The notes below the pieces were generated by a model that was not told where the DNA came from, did not search any database, and saw only the letters and a list, made by a program, of their open reading frames with translations. Source: Desulfofustis glycolicus DSM 9705 (GTDB lineage Bacteria; Desulfobacterota; Desulfobulbia; Desulfobulbales; Desulfocapsaceae). From it: a stretch of DNA of 64,000 bases. A program made the translations under genes and the position numbers. This document shows positions 8,857 through 17,216 of this stretch, in pieces (the first letter of the stretch is position 1; each line of letters starts with the position of its first letter). The DNA lies in the NCBI RefSeq assembly GCF_900130015.1, contig NZ_FQXS01000019.1:1-64000 (forward strand), in the 5' to 3' direction.

Positions 8857-9525
8857 ATGGAAGGCCGATTCGTCTGTTATTACCGGGTTTCAACTGACCG
8901 ACAAGGGAACAGTGGTCTTGGGTTAGATGCCCAACGACAAACGGTCATGGATTACCTGAACGGCGGCCACTGGGAGATGGTGTCAGAATACACCGAGGTT
9001 GAATCGGGTGGTAAGGATGACCGACCGGCACTCAAGAAGGCCATCAGGGATTGCCGGTTAAAGAACGCCAGGTTGGTCGTAGCGAAGCTGGATCGATTGA
9101 GCAGGGATCTGCACTTCATCACTTCCCTGAGCAAAGCAGGGGTCAATTTCGTCATCGCAGAGCAACCGGACATGAACGAATTGACGGTGCATATTTTCTC
9201 TGCTATGGCGCAGCACGAACGCAAGCTGATCTCTCAGAGAACGAAGGCGGCACTGGAGCAAGCGAAGAAACGTGGTGTCAAACTGGGCAACCCATGCTTT
9301 GCTGACGGCAAACAAATCCCCGGTAGCGGTGACACTAGTGCGGCACGGGAAGCGAAGTTGCGGAAAGCAGTTGATTATGCAAAAAGCATCCGTGAAGTTA
9401 TCGAGGACATCGGCGCGGACAAATCACTGCGGCAGATAGCACAGGAACTGAACTCCCGTGGCTTCAAGACGATCCGGGGTAAGGACTGGAGTTCGACCGC
9501 GGTGCTGCGAATATTGAAACGATAA
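8857..9525 (+). CDS. Serine recombinase (resolvase/invertase family)
   Basis: 222 residues. The N-terminal catalytic domain shows YYRVSTDRQ (catalytic Ser in RVST), GLGLDAQR, VAKLDRLSRD and AQHERKLISQRTKAAL, all classic resolvase motifs. A helix-turn-helix follows in the C-terminal 70 residues (LRQIAQELNSRGF with SSTAVLRILKR). The size fits the small resolvase/invertase subgroup rather than the large integrase-type serine recombinases. The start is supported by GAGAGGGGG 6-8 nt upstream. It may resolve, invert or move part of the island; the AAGGTTT repeats just upstream are possible recognition sites. Confidence 0.9.
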   Translation: MEGRFVCYYRVSTDRQGNSGLGLDAQRQTVMDYLNGGHWEMVSEYTEVESGGKDDRPALKKAIRDCRLKNARLVVAKLDRLSRDLHFITSLSKAGVNFVIAEQPDMNELTVHIFSAMAQHERKLISQRTKAALEQAKKRGVKLGNPCFADGKQIPGSGDTSAAREAKLRKAVDYAKSIREVIEDIGADKSLRQIAQELNSRGFKTIRGKDWSSTAVLRILKR

Positions 9526-9648
9526 GGTTTGGGCAAAAGATTCTGAGGGCGCTGTCACCTCGTTTTTTGGCACAATCAAAAGGCCGTGTGGTAAGGTGGC
9601 ACAACAAATCCGTCTCCTCTTTCTGTAAACACTTCAAGAGGGTAAGGC

Positions 9649-10767
9649 ATGGCAACCGTAAGCAAACGGCGCAATCGGTATGTTCTTGATTTCTGCGTTG
9701 ACGGTAAACGGACGGTTAGGGCACTCAAGCCTGGAACCAAGAAAGCGGATGCTGAAAGGGAACTGAGGAGGATTCTGGAGGAGATCGACAGCGGATCCTA
9801 TTTCCCAGTGAAGAAGGAGCCGCTATTTTCCGATGTTGCCAACAGGTGGCTTGGCATTAAGAAAACTACCGTCAGGGACAACACTTTCCGGCAGTACCGC
9901 AGCCATATCAACAAGCACCTAAACCCTGTGTTAGGAAATCGAAAGATAAATGCTATCCGACTTGATGTGGTGGAGGAATTTATTTCCGATGCTGCTGAAA
10001 AGGGCATCCACAACCTTACCTTGAGAAAGATTATCGTGACGCTGGGGCAGGTGATGACTTATGCCGTGAAGCACGGTTACATCAAGTACAATCCTGTTAG
10101 GGATGCTGCAAAACCCAGGTCGGAAGTCAATCATGAAGAGGATGAACGGGTTACCACACTGAATTATGAGCAGGTGCGTCTGTTGCTGCAACACACTAAA
10201 GGGGAAAAATACTGCACATTGTTCATGATGGCGGTGACAACCGGGATGCGGGAGGGTGAGCTGCTTGGATTGAAATGGGATGACATCCTGTGGAGGCAGA
10301 AGCAGGTTGATGTTAAAAGGACTTACAATAATGGCAGGTTCTACTTGCCGAAGACGAAAAGTTCAAAACGGAAGATAGACCTGGCCCCGCAACTCATCAC
10401 CCAGCTTAAAAAATGGAGGGTTGCGTGTCCTCCCGGTGAACTCGTTTTTCCAAATGACAAGGGTCTGCCAATGTCTGCGCCCAATATGATATACCGATAT
10501 TTTCGCCCAGCGTTGATTCGGGCCGGGATCCAGCAGGTTCGATTTCATGACCTACGCCACACCTATGCAAGTATGCAGATTGACCTGGGGCAGAATATAA
10601 AGTATATCCAGGCGCAAATGGGCCACAGCAGCATCAGGGTTACGCTGGATATCTACGGGCATCTCTTGAAGACGGAGAATCCGGTAGCAGCGGCCACGCT
10701 GGGGAGTGCTATTTTTAATACTGGTAACAAAACGGTAACAAAAACAAAAGGAGCTACCGGCTTGTAG
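9649..10767 (+). CDS. int: Tyrosine-type site-specific integrase
   Basis: 372 residues with the usual order: N-terminal arm-binding segment (1-60), SAM-like core-binding domain (about 60-165) and catalytic domain (about 180-345). Catalytic residues are visible: Arg in TTGMREGELLGLKW, the HDLRHTYAS box, and GHSSIRVTLDIYGHL with the nucleophilic Tyr. It belongs to the phage-integrase family and should recombine an element attachment site with a chromosomal one. The stop lies only 21 bases from the 3' end of tRNA-Cys, so this tRNA is the expected attachment site and the gene defines the right end of the island. Confidence 0.93.
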   Translation: MATVSKRRNRYVLDFCVDGKRTVRALKPGTKKADAERELRRILEEIDSGSYFPVKKEPLFSDVANRWLGIKKTTVRDNTFRQYRSHINKHLNPVLGNRKINAIRLDVVEEFISDAAEKGIHNLTLRKIIVTLGQVMTYAVKHGYIKYNPVRDAAKPRSEVNHEEDERVTTLNYEQVRLLLQHTKGEKYCTLFMMAVTTGMREGELLGLKWDDILWRQKQVDVKRTYNNGRFYLPKTKSSKRKIDLAPQLITQLKKWRVACPPGELVFPNDKGLPMSAPNMIYRYFRPALIRAGIQQVRFHDLRHTYASMQIDLGQNIKYIQAQMGHSSIRVTLDIYGHLLKTENPVAAATLGSAIFNTGNKTVTKTKGATGL

Positions 10768-10788
10768 TCGATAACTCCCTGGTATTAT

Positions 10789-10864
10789 TGGAGGCGGCGA
10801 GCGGATTTGAACCGCTGAATAATGGTTTTGCAGACCACTGCCTTGGCCACTTGGCTACGCCGCC
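10789..10864 (-). tRNA. trnC: tRNA-Cys (anticodon GCA)
   Basis: On the minus strand the acceptor stem GGCGGCG pairs with CGCCGCC, the anticodon loop contains TGCAAAA giving anticodon GCA, the T arm reads GGTTCAAATCC, the discriminator is U (normal for Cys) and CCA is encoded. The total is 76 nt. The 3' end faces the integrase gene, which makes it the likely integration target. The copy here looks intact. Confidence 0.95.
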
Positions 10865-10952
10865 GTCATCCCGCAGGCGAAGAAGGTCCTTTATACCATA
10901 GATCATGCTTTTGACAAGAGGAAAGATACAGGAGAATCGAGAGGACACTACC

Positions 10953-11687
10953 ATGGGAATCCCCGTTGATGCGCTGGTTCAGCAGAACAAGGATCTGCTC
11001 GCCGCGCTCGAAACCACCCTCGGTTACCGCTTTACCGATCTGCGTCTGCTGCAGAAAGCAGTGGTGCATCCCTCCTATGCTTTTGAGCAGGCGCAGGCCG
11101 GTAACGACAACCAGGTATTGGAGTTTATCGGCGATGCGGTGCTCGATCTGGTGATCGGTCATCTGCTCTGCCGGCGCTACCCGAACATGCGCGAAGGCGA
11201 GTTGACCAGGTTTCGCTCTTCGCTGGTTAATGAAGGCCATCTCGCCGAGATGGCCCGCTTCCTTGATCTCGGGCGCTTTCTCTGCCTCGGCAAGGGGGAG
11301 GACGCGTCCTGCGGCCGGAATAAGTCGTCGATCCTTGCCTGCGCGTTCGAGGCGGTGATCGGAGCGATCTTCGAAGACAGCGGTTATACGACCGTTGCTG
11401 ACATCGTCCAGCGGTTATTTGTCGAGGCGATCGAGCAGAAAAAACAGGATCTGCTGCTCAGTGACGCCAAAAGTCGTCTCCAGGAAGTGTTGCAGGACCG
11501 CCATAACGAGGCACCGGTCTACCGGCTTGACGGAGAGGACGGTCCGTCGCACCGCAAACAGTTCTCCGTTTCGGTGCTGTTCCGCGATGAGGTGCTCGGT
11601 AGCGGTACGGCCGGCTCGAAAAAAGAGGCGGAACAGCGCGCCGCCGCCGCTGCACTGCTGCCCTGGGAGAAGAAGGAGCAGCGCTGA
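10953..11687 (+). CDS. rnc: Ribonuclease III
   Basis: 244 residues from ATG 10953, chosen over an upstream in-frame ATG at 10905 because GAGAGGA lies just before it. The RNase III signature LEFIGDAVL is at 56-64, with the catalytic Glu and Asp positions intact. A double-stranded RNA-binding domain follows at about 166-238 (SRLQEVLQDR, GSGTAGSKKEAEQRAAAAAL). It processes rRNA precursors and structured RNAs in the cytoplasm as a dimer. It is the first backbone gene beyond tRNA-Cys and is followed 4 nt later by a radical SAM gene, so the two are probably co-transcribed. Confidence 0.95.
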   Translation: MGIPVDALVQQNKDLLAALETTLGYRFTDLRLLQKAVVHPSYAFEQAQAGNDNQVLEFIGDAVLDLVIGHLLCRRYPNMREGELTRFRSSLVNEGHLAEMARFLDLGRFLCLGKGEDASCGRNKSSILACAFEAVIGAIFEDSGYTTVADIVQRLFVEAIEQKKQDLLLSDAKSRLQEVLQDRHNEAPVYRLDGEDGPSHRKQFSVSVLFRDEVLGSGTAGSKKEAEQRAAAAALLPWEKKEQR

Positions 11688-11691
11688 GCAG

Positions 11692-12705
11692 ATGCTGGTC
11701 ATCCCGTTTTTCATCCAGCACCGGGGTTGTCCCCATCGTTGCCTGTTCTGTGATCAGTGGACGATTGCCGGTCAGGATCGAGACGGCGCGGAACCTTTGG
11801 ATCAGGTCGACCGGCTCCGCCGGACGATTGACAGCTGGCTTGGCTACCGACAACGGCGCCGGATCGTGCAGCTCGCCTTTTTCGGCGGCTCGTTCACCTG
11901 CCTTGAAGAAGACCAGCGACGACTGTTGCTCGAAACGGCGCAGCCGTATCTGCGCCGGGGGCAGATCGATTCTCTTCGTGTCTCGACGAGGCCGGACTGC
12001 ATCGATGATGGAATCGTCGATTTTTTACGCTCCTACGGTGTCGGTACCGTGGAACTCGGCGCACAATCGATGAACGACGCGGTGCTGCAGCGGGTGGAAC
12101 GCGGCCATGATGGTGCCGCGACGATACGGGCGGTCGGGGTGCTGGTCCGCCGGGGCTGCGACGTCGGTCTGCAAATGATGGTCGGGCTGCCCGGGGAGAC
12201 CACCGCCTCGTTTCTTGCCGGTGTACGGCAGGTGATAGAGCTGAAACCGTCGTTTGTGCGCCTTTACCCGAACCTGGTGCTGGCCGGCACCGGGATGGCG
12301 GAGCTTTACCGGCGGGGACAGTGGCGCCCGCTCGGCCTGGCCAGGGCGGTCGCTTTGACCGGCCGGGCCAGGCAGCTGTTGACGGCAGCAGGGATTCCTG
12401 TGATCCGGATGGGGCTGCAGCCGTCGCCCGAGCTGCAGTCCCGAGTGCTCGCCGGCCCGTATCACCCTGCATTCGGTGAGCTGGTGGCAAGCCGCGACTG
12501 GTACCTCACGGTCAGGCGGCTGCTGCGCTCCGCCGGGCCGGGCCGGACCGTGGAGTTGACCATTTCTCCCCGGGACCATTCGGCCTTCGTCGGTTCCGGG
12601 AAAAACAATCTCAAGCGTCTCGGCGCCCTGTTCGAATCGGCCGCTTTTTCGGTCAGACTCGACGGGACGCTGGCGCGCGGATCTTTTTCTTATGCTATCC
12701 GTTAA
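11692..12705 (+). CDS. Radical SAM protein (Elp3/coproporphyrinogen-oxidase-like subgroup)
   Basis: 337 residues from ATG 11692. CPHRCLFC at residues 13-20 is the Cx3Cx2C [4Fe-4S] binding loop. FFGGSFTCL, the RVSTRPDCID strand and VELGAQSMND follow the Elp3/MiaB/HemN-type radical SAM barrel. The C-terminal part is short and has no second cluster site. Proteins of this kind sit beside rnc in several Deltaproteobacteria-type genomes and their substrate is unknown, possibly RNA. The stop overlaps the next gene by 14 nt, indicating translational coupling with the ABC-F gene. Confidence 0.8.
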   Translation: MLVIPFFIQHRGCPHRCLFCDQWTIAGQDRDGAEPLDQVDRLRRTIDSWLGYRQRRRIVQLAFFGGSFTCLEEDQRRLLLETAQPYLRRGQIDSLRVSTRPDCIDDGIVDFLRSYGVGTVELGAQSMNDAVLQRVERGHDGAATIRAVGVLVRRGCDVGLQMMVGLPGETTASFLAGVRQVIELKPSFVRLYPNLVLAGTGMAELYRRGQWRPLGLARAVALTGRARQLLTAAGIPVIRMGLQPSPELQSRVLAGPYHPAFGELVASRDWYLTVRRLLRSAGPGRTVELTISPRDHSAFVGSGKNNLKRLGALFESAAFSVRLDGTLARGSFSYAIR

Positions 12706-14668
12706 TCATCTCGATATTCGCTACGGCAACAAACACCTGTTCAGAGACCTTTCCGCCGTGGTTTACCCCGGTGATCGTATCGGTCTGGTCGGGGTGAACG
12801 GCACCGGCAAGACCACCTTGATGAAGATCATGGCCGGCGAAACTGCCACCGATGACAGTGTCGTTACCTGCGCCCGCCACTTTTCGGTGGGATATCTGCC
12901 GCAGGAACCGGGGGTAATCAGCTCGAACCGTACGGTCTACCAGGAGGCGGAGACCTCGTTTGCCGCCGTACTCGACCTGCAACGCGAGCTCAAGGAATTG
13001 AACCACCGGCTTGCCGGTGCCGCACCGGACAGCGAGGAGTTTGAGCAGATCCTGGAGCGGCAGGGCGAGGTGCAGCATCGACTTGAAGAGCATGATGTTT
13101 ATACGATCCGAACCCGGATCGAAAAAGTGTTGCATGGTCTCGGTTTTCGCGACGAGGATCTGGAGCGGCCGGTGGTCTCGTTTTCCGGTGGCTGGGTGAT
13201 GCGCCTGCTGCTCGCTCGGATGCTGCTGGCGGCGCCGTCCCTGCTGTTGCTCGACGAGCCGACCAATCATCTCGATCTCGATTCGTTGACCTGGCTCGAG
13301 TCATTTCTGCAGTCTTATGACGGGGCGATGGTGATTATTTCCCATGACCGCTCCTTCCTCGACCGGACCACCCGGCAGACCTGGGAGTTGAGCCTGGGCA
13401 GGTTGACCGTCTACAAGGGTAACTACTCTTACTACGTCCGGGAGAAGGAAGAGCGGCGGCGGATCGAGAAGGCGGCTTACAGTAACCAGCAGGCGCAGAT
13501 TCGTCAGACCATGCGGTTCGTTGAACGGTTCAAGGCCAAGGCCACCAAGGCTCGCCAGGCCCAGAGCCGGCTCAAACAACTCGATAAAATGGAGGTGATC
13601 GAGCTGGCCGAAGACGAACAGCAGATCCGTTTTTCTTTTCCGGCGGCGCCGCATTCGGGCCGGGATGTGCTGATGATCGAGGATGTCGGCAAAAGTTATC
13701 ATGGCAAGCCGGTTTTCACGGATGTCAATCTGCTGCTGCAGCGCGGCGACAAGGTCGCCGTAGTCGGGGTGAACGGTGCCGGCAAGTCGACCTTGCTCCG
13801 TATCCTGGCCGGACAATTACCGGCCGATAGTGGCCAGTGCCGGCTCGGTTCCGGAGTGCAGCTCACCTATTTCGGTCAACACCAGGCCCAGGAGTTGCCG
13901 CCGGATTACACGGTGCTGGAGACCTTGTCCCACGCCGCAGAAGACCTGACCACCACTCGGCTGCGCTCGCTGCTCGGGGCCTTCCTCTTTCGTGGCGAGG
14001 ATGTCGACAAGAAGGTTTCGGTCTTGTCCGGTGGTGAAAAAAGTCGCCTGGCCCTGGCCCGGATGATTGCCATCCCGGCCAACTGCATGCTCCTCGACGA
14101 GCCGACCAATCACCTGGACATGAGTTCCCAGGAGGTGTTGCAGGAAGCGATGCGACAGTATGACGGGACCATCGTCGTCGTCTCGCACAACCGCTATTTT
14201 CTCGATTGTTTCGTCAACAAAGTGCTCGAAGTCAAGGATGGGAGAGTGACTGTCTACGAGGGAACGGTCGCCGAATTTCTCGACCGTCAGCAGCTGCTCG
14301 AACAGCGGCAGGCGGAGCGGGAAAAAACGGAACAAACGGCGGCGCCGACGGCTGACGTGTCCGGGGACAGCAAGAAAGAGCGCCGTCGCCGGGAAGCTGA
14401 ACGCCGCCGTCGCCGGCAGGATCTGGCCGGTCCCTGGCTGAAGAAGCTCAGTGAGGCAGAGCGGCAGGTCGACAAGCTGGAGCGGGAGAAAGAGCAGCTG
14501 GAAAAGACCCTGGCCGATCCGGATCTCTACCAGGACCAGCAGCATTGGAGTACGGTCAGTGCCGACTACGAGGAGAGTGCGCGTCGTCTCGACCGCTGGT
14601 TGCTGCGCTGGGAAGAGGCCCAGGCCCGGATCGATGAAATTGACCGGCAACTTGCTGAGGAACGGTAA
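12692..14668 (+). CDS. ABC-F family ATPase (Uup/YheS-like)
   Basis: 658 residues with two complete ABC domains and no membrane segments. Walker A motifs are GVNGTGKTT near 35 and GVNGAGKST near 355. The signatures are SFSGGWVMRLLLARM near 165 and LSGGEKSRLALARM near 445, each followed by LLDEPTNHLD. The linker is charged and helical, and a basic coiled coil occupies about 540-658, the length and tail usual for Uup/YheS-type ABC-F proteins that act on ribosomes. It begins inside the radical SAM gene. It is a cytoplasmic translation factor, not a transporter. Confidence 0.92.
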   Translation: MLSVNHLDIRYGNKHLFRDLSAVVYPGDRIGLVGVNGTGKTTLMKIMAGETATDDSVVTCARHFSVGYLPQEPGVISSNRTVYQEAETSFAAVLDLQRELKELNHRLAGAAPDSEEFEQILERQGEVQHRLEEHDVYTIRTRIEKVLHGLGFRDEDLERPVVSFSGGWVMRLLLARMLLAAPSLLLLDEPTNHLDLDSLTWLESFLQSYDGAMVIISHDRSFLDRTTRQTWELSLGRLTVYKGNYSYYVREKEERRRIEKAAYSNQQAQIRQTMRFVERFKAKATKARQAQSRLKQLDKMEVIELAEDEQQIRFSFPAAPHSGRDVLMIEDVGKSYHGKPVFTDVNLLLQRGDKVAVVGVNGAGKSTLLRILAGQLPADSGQCRLGSGVQLTYFGQHQAQELPPDYTVLETLSHAAEDLTTTRLRSLLGAFLFRGEDVDKKVSVLSGGEKSRLALARMIAIPANCMLLDEPTNHLDMSSQEVLQEAMRQYDGTIVVVSHNRYFLDCFVNKVLEVKDGRVTVYEGTVAEFLDRQQLLEQRQAEREKTEQTAAPTADVSGDSKKERRRREAERRRRRQDLAGPWLKKLSEAERQVDKLEREKEQLEKTLADPDLYQDQQHWSTVSADYEESARRLDRWLLRWEEAQARIDEIDRQLAEER

Positions 14669-14852
14669 TGGTTTTTCGTTCTGTTGCCGCCGTCGAGAAC
14701 CGTAAAACTGTTTGGTTGGCCGAGGACCAGACCCGGTTTACTGTTGGCAGACCGGCTGGCGGTATGGTAGAATAACAGCATTTCCGGATATTTGTAGGTT
14801 GACAAAGCCGGGTCATACCGGCGTCATAGCGTTAATCAGGGAGGACGCGCGC

Positions 14853-15473
14853 ATGAAAAAATGGGAGTGTACAGTCTGCGGCTATGTTCACGAGGGGGAT
14901 GCGCCGCCGGAAACCTGTCCGGTCTGCGGCGCGGGTGCCGAATATTTCAAGGAACTCGTCGATGAATCGGAACCGGCGGCAAGTAGTTCTGCGGCCCCGG
15001 ACGCTCCGGCCGCCCCGGCGGCAGCGACTGGCGGACAGCCGGCACCAAGCGGTATCGCCGGCCTGGTACTCAAATACCACTTGCACCCGATCAGCGTCCA
15101 CACCCCTAACGGTGTGCTGCCGCTCGCCCTGGTGTTTCTCGTCATTGCCCTGGTGTTCAGCGTCGCGACGTTTGAGCAGGCGGCTTTCTACAACCTGGTC
15201 TTCGTGCTGTTGACCATGCCGGTGGTCCTGGTCACCGGTTATCTGGAATGGAAAAATCGCTACAAGAAGGTGATGACCAAAATTTTTGCAACCAAGATCG
15301 CGGCCTCGGTCATCGTTTCGGCGTGCCTGATCGCGATGATCGTCTGGCGCCTGGTCGACCCGCAGGTGCTCACTTCACCGGGGCGCTGGATATACCTGCT
15401 GCTCGGCGCGACGATGGTCGGTGCCGCCGGTCTGGCCGGCCACATGGGCGGCAAGCTGGTGTTCAAAGACTAA
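14853..15473 (+). CDS. Rubredoxin-like domain fused to a four-helix membrane domain
   Basis: 206 residues from ATG 14853 (GGGAGGA upstream). Residues 1-35 form a rubredoxin knuckle pair with Cys 6, 9, 22 and 25 (CTVCGYVHEG and CPVCG), which should bind one iron. A 45-residue Ala/Pro linker follows, then about four hydrophobic helices (about 85-205) resembling the DUF2231/cytochrome-b561-like membrane domain, with a HLHPISVHTPNG loop whose histidines could bind haem. The arrangement suggests electron transfer at the inner membrane. The gene stands alone and its partners are not evident. Confidence 0.8.
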   Translation: MKKWECTVCGYVHEGDAPPETCPVCGAGAEYFKELVDESEPAASSSAAPDAPAAPAAATGGQPAPSGIAGLVLKYHLHPISVHTPNGVLPLALVFLVIALVFSVATFEQAAFYNLVFVLLTMPVVLVTGYLEWKNRYKKVMTKIFATKIAASVIVSACLIAMIVWRLVDPQVLTSPGRWIYLLLGATMVGAAGLAGHMGGKLVFKD

Positions 15474-15489
15474 AGTCTCTACTAACGGA

Positions 15490-15511
15490 GGGACAGGTTT
15501 CAACCTGTCCC
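15490..15511. repeat. Hairpin with TTTCAA loop
   Basis: GGGACAGG and CCTGTCCC pair around a TTTCAA loop. A second hairpin with the same loop follows at 15526-15550. They lie between convergent genes (rubredoxin fusion and aminotransferase), where a transcription terminator is expected, but there is no clear T-tract. The same hairpin, with longer arms, recurs at 24220-24269. Confidence 0.6.
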
Positions 15512-15525
15512 CCGCTGACTAAATA

Positions 15526-15550
15526 AGAGACGGGTTTCAACCCGCTCTCT
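15526..15550. repeat. Second TTTCAA-loop hairpin
   Basis: Arms AGAGACGGG and CCCGCTCTCT pair with one bulge around TTTCAA. It has the same loop as the hairpin 15 nt upstream and probably forms part of a bidirectional terminator pair. Confidence 0.5.
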
Positions 15551-15575
15551 TTCCCGGTGGTATCCTGTCCTCGCG

Positions 15576-16769
15576 CTACGCCAACGCCTCCGCAATAGAA
15601 TCGCAGACGTAATCGATGTTCGCGCTCGTCAGGCCGGCAACGTTGATGCGGCCGCCGCCGACCACGTAGACGGCCCTGTTTTCCCTGAGCCAGGCGACGG
15701 TTTCATCGGTCAGGCCGCTGAAAGAGAACATTCCCCGCTGTCTCGTTATATATGAAAAGTCCTGGGAAATGCCACGGGCGGCCAGTCCGTCGACCAGGGC
15801 GCGGCGCATCTCGACGATGCGGCCGCACATCGCGGCCAGTTCCTGACGCCAGGTGGCTTCAAGCGTCGGCTCGGAGAGAATGGTCTTGACGATCAACCCG
15901 CCGTGCGCCGGCGGGTTGGAATAGCAGACGCGCACCGTCGATTTCAGGTGGCTGAGCGCCACGTCCTTTTCCCGGCTGTTCGGGGATATTACCGTAATTG
16001 CGCCGGCCCGCTCGTTGTAGAGACCGAAGTTTTTGGAAAAGGAACTGGCGACGAAGAAATCGACGCCTCGGGCAGCGAACTCAGTCACCGCCCTGCGGTC
16101 CTCCTCGATGCCGGCGCCGAGCCCTTGGTAGGCGAAGTCGAGAAACGGCAGCCAACCTTGGCTTTCAGCGATTGCGGCAATCTCTCGCCACTGGTTGCCA
16201 TCGGGATCGACGCCGCTCGGGTTGTGGCAACAGGCGTGCAACAAGACGACGTCACCGGCCGGGATGCTGCGCAGGGCCGACAGCAGTTCGTCGAACCGCA
16301 ACCCCTTGGTTTCGGAGTTGTAGTAAGGGTATTGTTTGATTGGGAAGCCGGCGGCGGTGAAAATCCCCTGGTGATTGGCCCAGGTCGGCGAGCTGACCCA
16401 GGTCGTTGCCTGGGGCCGGAACCGTTTGATCAATTCACCACCGATGCGCAGGGCGCCGGTGCCCCCCGGTGAATGCGCCGTTGCTGCCCGGTCGCTGCTG
16501 ATAACCTCACTGCCAGCGCCGAAGATCAGGCGCTGGACCTGGCGGCCGTATTCGGGGTCGCCGGAGATCGGCAGGTAGCTCTTGCTGTTTTCAACGCCGA
16601 GCATGATGCGTTCGGCATCCTTGACACAGTTCAGGATCGGTGTCGTACCGGTATCGTCCATATAGACGCCGACGCCGAGATTGACTTTGCTGGGATTACC
16701 GTCGTTTCTGAAGGCCTCGGTGAGTCCGAGGATAGAGTCCGCCGGAGCGGCTGCTACTGATTTCCACAT
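15576..16769 (-). CDS. Aromatic/aspartate aminotransferase (class I, PLP)
   Basis: 397 residues from ATG 16769. This start is preferred because GAGGAAG lies just upstream and the protein then begins MWKSVAAAPADSILGLTEAF, the usual AspC/TyrB opening. PLP-binding features are CCHNPSGVD and SSFSKNFGLYNERAG (Lys forming the Schiff base). It belongs to the Ia subfamily that transaminates aspartate and aromatic amino acids with 2-oxoglutarate. Ala- and Pro-rich stretches are absent and the length is normal. It is a single gene on the minus strand. The aryl-pyruvates it could make are substrates for the iorAB module 15 kb away. Confidence 0.9.
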   Translation of the reverse strand: MWKSVAAAPADSILGLTEAFRNDGNPSKVNLGVGVYMDDTGTTPILNCVKDAERIMLGVENSKSYLPISGDPEYGRQVQRLIFGAGSEVISSDRAATAHSPGGTGALRIGGELIKRFRPQATTWVSSPTWANHQGIFTAAGFPIKQYPYYNSETKGLRFDELLSALRSIPAGDVVLLHACCHNPSGVDPDGNQWREIAAIAESQGWLPFLDFAYQGLGAGIEEDRRAVTEFAARGVDFFVASSFSKNFGLYNERAGAITVISPNSREKDVALSHLKSTVRVCYSNPPAHGGLIVKTILSEPTLEATWRQELAAMCGRIVEMRRALVDGLAARGISQDFSYITRQRGMFSFSGLTDETVAWLRENRAVYVVGGGRINVAGLTSANIDYVCDSIAEALA

Positions 16770-17216
16770 GTGCTTCCTCATGGTCGATACGTGTTTGCCC
16801 CGCCGCGAATCGTGGTGTTCCCGTCCGACCGTTGCATTGGGCATGAACGAGCTGTTCCCGGGATAGTGCCCCCCCGCGAGCGGAACGGTGTTCGTGCTCT
16901 CCTTGCCGGTGAACGGACGGCCGAGTGTTTCACGACAGTCTTAAGGTATAATGAAGCGCAACAATAATTGGTTTGATGAAAGGCTGTCAACAGCAATAAG
17001 AGTCCGATAGCCGCCCTGGTGACGATTGCCTGTCGGGATACGGCGCTTGCTTGAGATTTTCGGCGGCTGTGTTATTGATATGACCCCATGATGGGACGTC
17101 ACAACGAACAATGAAAGCCGGCGTCATGGTCGGAAGGGCTGGCCGGCCCGGTAAAATGATTTTCTTTAAGAGACTGGTGATGTGAGATGCTGACTGCACC
17201 GGCAGGAGGAACGGTA
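16770..17216. other. Intergenic region between divergent genes
   Basis: About 447 bases between the divergent aminotransferase and HAD genes. It must contain both promoters; a TATAAT-like word occurs at 16948-16953 but no matching -35 is convincing. No RNA gene or strong hairpin is seen. A GTCACAAC...ACAATGAAA word near 17098 recurs in the gap near 48497. Confidence 0.4.

Larger units (their letters stand above)
1..10788. mobile_element. Integrated genomic island abutting tRNA-Cys (left end not in window)
   Basis: The stretch is visibly AT-richer than the DNA to its right. It carries a transposase, two site-specific recombinases and mostly unrecognised cargo, and it stops at the 3' end of tRNA-Cys with a tyrosine integrase immediately inside. 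That is the standard arrangement of an integrative element inserted in a tRNA 3' end. I looked for a copy of the tRNA 3' segment further left and found none in the window, so the other junction is probably outside it. Several older insertions stacked together would look the same. Confidence 0.55.
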
